Source: SHVZ01 sp041906305
Lineage (GTDB): Bacteria; Pseudomonadota; Alphaproteobacteria; SHVZ01
DNA length: 64,000 nt
Assembly: GCA_041906305.1 (NCBI GenBank)
Contig: JAYRJL010000009.1
Coordinates: forward strand, 177,029-241,028
Reading direction: 5' to 3'
Below the pieces are notes generated by a model. The model was not told where the DNA came from, did no database searches, and saw only the letters and a program-made list of their open reading frames with translations. Of this stretch, positions 61,906-64,000 are shown piece after piece. Position 1 is the first letter of the stretch, and each line of letters begins with the position of its first letter. The translations under genes and the position numbers were made by a program.

Positions 61906-61919
61906 CCGGCGCGCGCCGG
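61906..61919 (-). terminator. GC-rich palindrome between flagellin 4 and flbT
   Basis: The perfect 14-bp palindrome CCGGCGCGCGCCGG with no T-run lies 16 bp from the flagellin stop (read across the gap). It probably lowers read-through into flbT-flaF or protects the flagellin mRNA 3' end. A hairpin is found at the same junction in the second module (63835-63858). Confidence 0.45.
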
Positions 61920-61934
61920 CGCCGGTGTCCCGAT

Positions 61935-62762
61935 TTATCCGCGGAAGAGGCCGAGCAGCGTCTGCGGCCGCTGGTTGGCGATGCCCAGGGTCTGGACCGA
62001 GAGCTGCTGCTGGACCTGGAGGGCCTGCAGCTTCGCGGATTCCTGAGCCATGTCGGCATCGACGATGGCGCCGAGACCTTCACGCGTGGAGTCGGTGAGC
62101 TTGGTCAGGAACGTGTCCTGGTAGTTCAGCGAGCGGGTATCGGCGCCGATGTTGCCGAGCACCTGGTTGATCGAAGCGGTCGCCAGGAACAGCGCCGAAA
62201 GGGCCTGCGAGGCAGCCACCGTCGAGGAGATGTTCTGCGCGCCCAGGTTGGCCGAGGTCTGCGCGAAGGCGCTGTTCGATCGGATGGTCAGCGTCGAACC
62301 GTCGACGTTGGCGATCACGTTCAGCGACGTCGAGGCGGCGGAAAGGATGTTCCGGCCGTTGTAGGTCGCGTTGGTGATGAAGATGTTGATCTGCGAGACG
62401 AGGTTGCGGAAGTCCGAGTTCAGGATGGACTGCTGCTCGGTCGTGTTGCCCGCATTCTGGCCTTCGGTGATCTTCTTCTGGATGTCGCCCAGAAGATCGG
62501 AGATCGAGGTGGCGCCGGCCAGCGACACCGTGGCGATGCCGCGGGCGTTGGCGAGGCCCTGGGAGACGGCCTCGTAGGCCTTCAGGTTGCCGCGCGTGCC
62601 CTGGGCGATCGCGAAGTTGGAGGCGTCGTCGACGGCGCTGTTGACCTTGAGGCCGGTCGAGACGCGGTTCTGCACCGTGTCCAGCCGCGTGTTGATCGTG
62701 TTGAGGTTCTGCAACGCGACGAACGCGGCGACGTTGGTATTTACGGAGTTCTGGATAGCCAT
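61935..62762 (-). CDS. Flagellin 4
   Basis: A 275-residue flagellin close to flagellins 1 and 2 (MAIQNSVNTNVAAFVALQNL; RVSTGLKVNSAVDDASNFAI) but with a C-terminus like flagellin 3 (SVQTLGIANQRPQTLLGLFR). It has a sigma-54 promoter and a leader hairpin, and is followed by flbT and flaF in one unit. Confidence 0.96.
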   Translation of the reverse strand: MAIQNSVNTNVAAFVALQNLNTINTRLDTVQNRVSTGLKVNSAVDDASNFAIAQGTRGNLKAYEAVSQGLANARGIATVSLAGATSISDLLGDIQKKITEGQNAGNTTEQQSILNSDFRNLVSQINIFITNATYNGRNILSAASTSLNVIANVDGSTLTIRSNSAFAQTSANLGAQNISSTVAASQALSALFLATASINQVLGNIGADTRSLNYQDTFLTKLTDSTREGLGAIVDADMAQESAKLQALQVQQQLSVQTLGIANQRPQTLLGLFRG

Positions 62763-62783
62763 TGTCGTTATTCCTGTACCTGT

Positions 62784-62801
62784 CGCCGGGTTCTTCCGGC
62801 G
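62784..62801 (-). promoter_or_regulatory. 5' UTR hairpin of flagellin 4
   Basis: CGCCGG-AAGAAC-CCGGCG on the mRNA, between the sigma-54 start point and the AGGA ribosome site. A possible FlbT target or stability element. Confidence 0.5.
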
Positions 62802-62812
62802 GTGGGCCTAGG

Positions 62813-62828
62813 AGCAAGCGACGGGCCA
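62813..62828 (-). promoter_or_regulatory. Sigma-54 promoter of flagellin 4
   Basis: Leftward TGGCCCGTCGCTTGCT: GG-N10-GC with 14 of 16 bases the same as the flagellin 3 promoter. The predicted start point is about 40 nt before the ATG at 62762. Confidence 0.82.
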
Positions 62829-62890
62829 AGTGCCCAGAATCGACCTATCTATTTGATTTTGTTTGAATTAATTATTGCATCGGCCGGGCA

Positions 62891-62973
62891 TTGCCAGGCA
62901 AACGGCGGGACAGGCCAGCCGGCCGGGCAAGACTTACCTAGGCAAACGGATGAGGTGCGGCAGACTTTTGCCC
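62891..62973. promoter_or_regulatory. Cluster of TTGCC/GGCAA repeats upstream of the flagellin 4 sigma-54 promoter
   Basis: TTGCC-A-GGCAA (62891-62901) is a perfect inverted repeat; further GGGCAA (62925-62930), AGGCAAA (62940-62946) and CGGCA-N6-TGCCC (62958-62973) units follow. They lie 65-145 bp upstream of the -24 element, as expected for enhancer sites of an FlbD-type activator. FlbD itself is not in the window. Confidence 0.45.
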
Positions 62974-62987
62974 GCCAGGACGCCCGG

Positions 62988-63332
62988 CTACTTGAGCCCG
63001 TCCATGATGATCTGGTTGATCTCGATCAGCGCACCGGAATCGGTGTCGCCGTCCATGACCCGCTGGGTCTCGCGGTTCACCCAGATCCCAAGCCCGATCA
63101 GGTTCTTCTTGAGCTCGGGCGGGAGCTTGTTCCCCTCGTCGTTCAGATCGATCATGAAGTGATCCCAGACCTGCTTGTTCCACAGGAGGGCATCGATCAG
63201 ACGGGGAATGTCGGTCGGATTGTCCTTGGCGCCGAGAAGAGCGGCCGTCACCTCACCCAGGAGACGGCGCTCGATCGCGCGGGGGGATTCGCTGACGTTC
63301 TGTACGCGGCGATAGGCGGTGTAGCCGGTCAT
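62988..63332 (-). CDS. flaF: Flagellar biosynthesis regulator FlaF, copy 2
   Basis: A 114-residue FlaF protein (AYRRVQNVSESPRAIERRLL; IDALLWNKQVWDHFMIDLND; ELKKNLIGLGIWVNRETQRV). It follows flbT copy 2 by 12 bp. Its stop lies 160 bp before the flagellin 4 sigma-54 promoter. Confidence 0.93.
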   Translation of the reverse strand: MTGYTAYRRVQNVSESPRAIERRLLGEVTAALLGAKDNPTDIPRLIDALLWNKQVWDHFMIDLNDEGNKLPPELKKNLIGLGIWVNRETQRVMDGDTDSGALIEINQIIMDGLK

Positions 63333-63344
63333 CGCTCTAGGGCC

Positions 63345-63776
63345 TTACCGGGCCGGGGCCGCCGCGCCCTGCTCTGTCGACGCCTGGGGAGACCGCATCA
63401 GCTCGTTCTCGAAGTCGACGAGCGCCTTGCAGACCTTGAGGGCCTTGTAGAAGTCGCCGCGCTGCACGTGGCGGAAGATAATCATCAAGGAATCAGCGAC
63501 ATCGCGGAGCGTGGTCGCCTTCATCAGGTCGTTCATGTACTCCATGAACGTACCGTAATACATCTCCTGGCTGTCGGCATCCAGGTACATCAGCATGAGG
63601 TAGAAGTAGATCTTGCGCGCCGGCGTGGTCGCGTCTTCCTGCTGCATGATGTCCTTGCCGCGCAGGAATACGGCGTGATTCTGAAGGATCAGGGCGCTGC
63701 CGCCCTCAGCAATCGTAATAACGGCGCCGTTAACGACGATTTTTTCACCCGGCTTGATATTGATTTTAAGGGCCAT
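63345..63776 (-). CDS. flbT: Flagellin mRNA regulator FlbT, copy 2
   Basis: A 143-residue FlbT protein (MALKINIKPGEKIVVNGAVI; AVFLRGKDIMQQEDATTPAR; KIYFYLMLMYLDADSQEMYY). The open frame extends to ATG 63812 and adds 12 acidic residues; ATG 63776 is preferred because the usual FlbT N-terminus (PGE at residues 9-11) then aligns, though neither start has a strong ribosome site. It follows the partial flagellin 5 in the same order as in the first module. Confidence 0.9.
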   Translation of the reverse strand: MALKINIKPGEKIVVNGAVITIAEGGSALILQNHAVFLRGKDIMQQEDATTPARKIYFYLMLMYLDADSQEMYYGTFMEYMNDLMKATTLRDVADSLMIIFRHVQRGDFYKALKVCKALVDFENELMRSPQASTEQGAAAPAR

Positions 63777-63834
63777 ACCGTCTTCGAATTCTTCCGAGAC
63801 TTCAGAGTCCATGGATTAGCCCCGAGGGTTAGTC

Positions 63835-63858
63835 GGGGCGGCTGAAGTCTGCCGCCCC
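63835..63858 (-). terminator. GC-rich hairpin between flagellin 5 and flbT copy 2
   Basis: GGGGCGGC (63835-63842) pairs with GCCGCCCC (63851-63858) around an 8-nt loop; no T-run. It matches the position of the palindrome after flagellin 4. Confidence 0.5.
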
Positions 63859-63875
63859 AACGTCCCAAGTGTACG

Positions 63876-64000
63876 TTACCTGAACAGGCTGAGCAAGCCG
63901 CTCGGCTTCTGGTTGGCGATGTTGAGGGTCTGGACCGAGAGCTGCTGCTGCACCTGCAGGGCCTGCAGACGCGAGGACTCCTTCGCCAGATCCGCGTCGA
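63876..64000 (-). CDS. Flagellin 5, partial (C-terminal end only)
   Basis: The last 40 codons of a flagellin on the minus strand, cut by the window edge: KESSRLQALQVQQQLSVQTL then NIANQKPSGLLSLFR and TAA. Upstream parts are outside the window. It heads a second flagellin-flbT-flaF module. Confidence 0.93.
   Translation of the reverse strand, partial: DADLAKESSRLQALQVQQQLSVQTLNIANQKPSGLLSLFR

Noticed and set aside
49146..64000. Prophage or genomic island explanation for the repeated flagellin genes
   Set aside because: No integrase, transposase, tRNA target or flanking direct repeat is seen, and base composition looks like the rest of the window.

Overview
This 64 kb window is high-GC, tightly packed chromosomal DNA of an alphaproteobacterium. 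The evidence is the Caulobacter-type FlaF/FlbT flagellin regulators, an HWE-family histidine kinase, a FixK/NnrR-type box (TTGA-N6-GCAA), multisubunit sarcosine oxidase (soxBDAG), a NirK/NirV/pseudoazurin/NnrS cluster and the xseB-ispA-dxs-tlyA order. The genus cannot be fixed from the sequence. I see no tRNA, rRNA, CRISPR array, transposase or prophage; the region looks like native chromosome rather than a mobile island.

Layout. 1-6.1 kb: a truncated MFS transporter, then a denitrification cluster (nnrS, pseudoazurin, a cysteine-free Crp/Fnr regulator, a small DUF1858 protein, nirK, nirV) with two matching regulator boxes. 6.1-8.9 kb: quinone-oxidoreductase-like dehydrogenase, LysR regulator and azoreductase. 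8.9-15.9 kb: M81 (MlrC-like) peptidase divergent from a five-gene peptide-type ABC importer whose first intergenic gap carries an inverted pair of REP-like palindromes. 15.9-19.5 kb: LuxR-type and GntR/FCD regulators and a secreted collagen-like Gly-rich protein. 19.5-20.0 kb: a 0.5 kb gene-free stretch with a possible small RNA on the minus strand. 20.0-26.5 kb: Hsp70/YegD-like protein and soxBDAG. 26.5-34.7 kb: cysteine-synthase-like enzyme with LysE exporter and binding protein, HxlR regulator, DUF488, a PAS-HWE kinase-receiver hybrid, a PadR-like regulator, SDR, CDF transporter and pdxH. 34.8-44.1 kb: glycine-zipper lipoprotein, DnaJ-like protein, fabI, aroC, hydrolase, DUF2061, sppA, LysR and an oxalate/formate-type MFS transporter. 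44.2-49.0 kb: an operon of HDAC-like deacetylase, xseB, ispA, dxs and tlyA.

49.1-64.0 kb is the most striking part: five flagellin genes (the last cut by the window edge), two flbT-flaF pairs, and, inserted between the flagellins, four translationally coupled TPR/GT41 (O-GlcNAc-transferase-like) glycosyltransferases facing one TPR-methyltransferase. Flagellins 3 and 4 have clear sigma-54 GG-N10-GC promoters with upstream inverted repeats, whereas flagellins 1 and 2 have sigma-70-like promoters (TTGTCA-N17) and matching 5' UTR hairpins. I infer a flagellin expression and O-glycosylation locus in which two promoter classes and two FlbT/FlaF pairs set the mix of flagellins, and the GT41 set decorates them. 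The assignment of glycosyltransferases to flagellin is inference from position, not shown by the sequence.

Most genes were placed by protein family motifs, start codons by Shine-Dalgarno sites or overlap with the upstream stop. Regulatory sites were read by eye and carry lower confidence.
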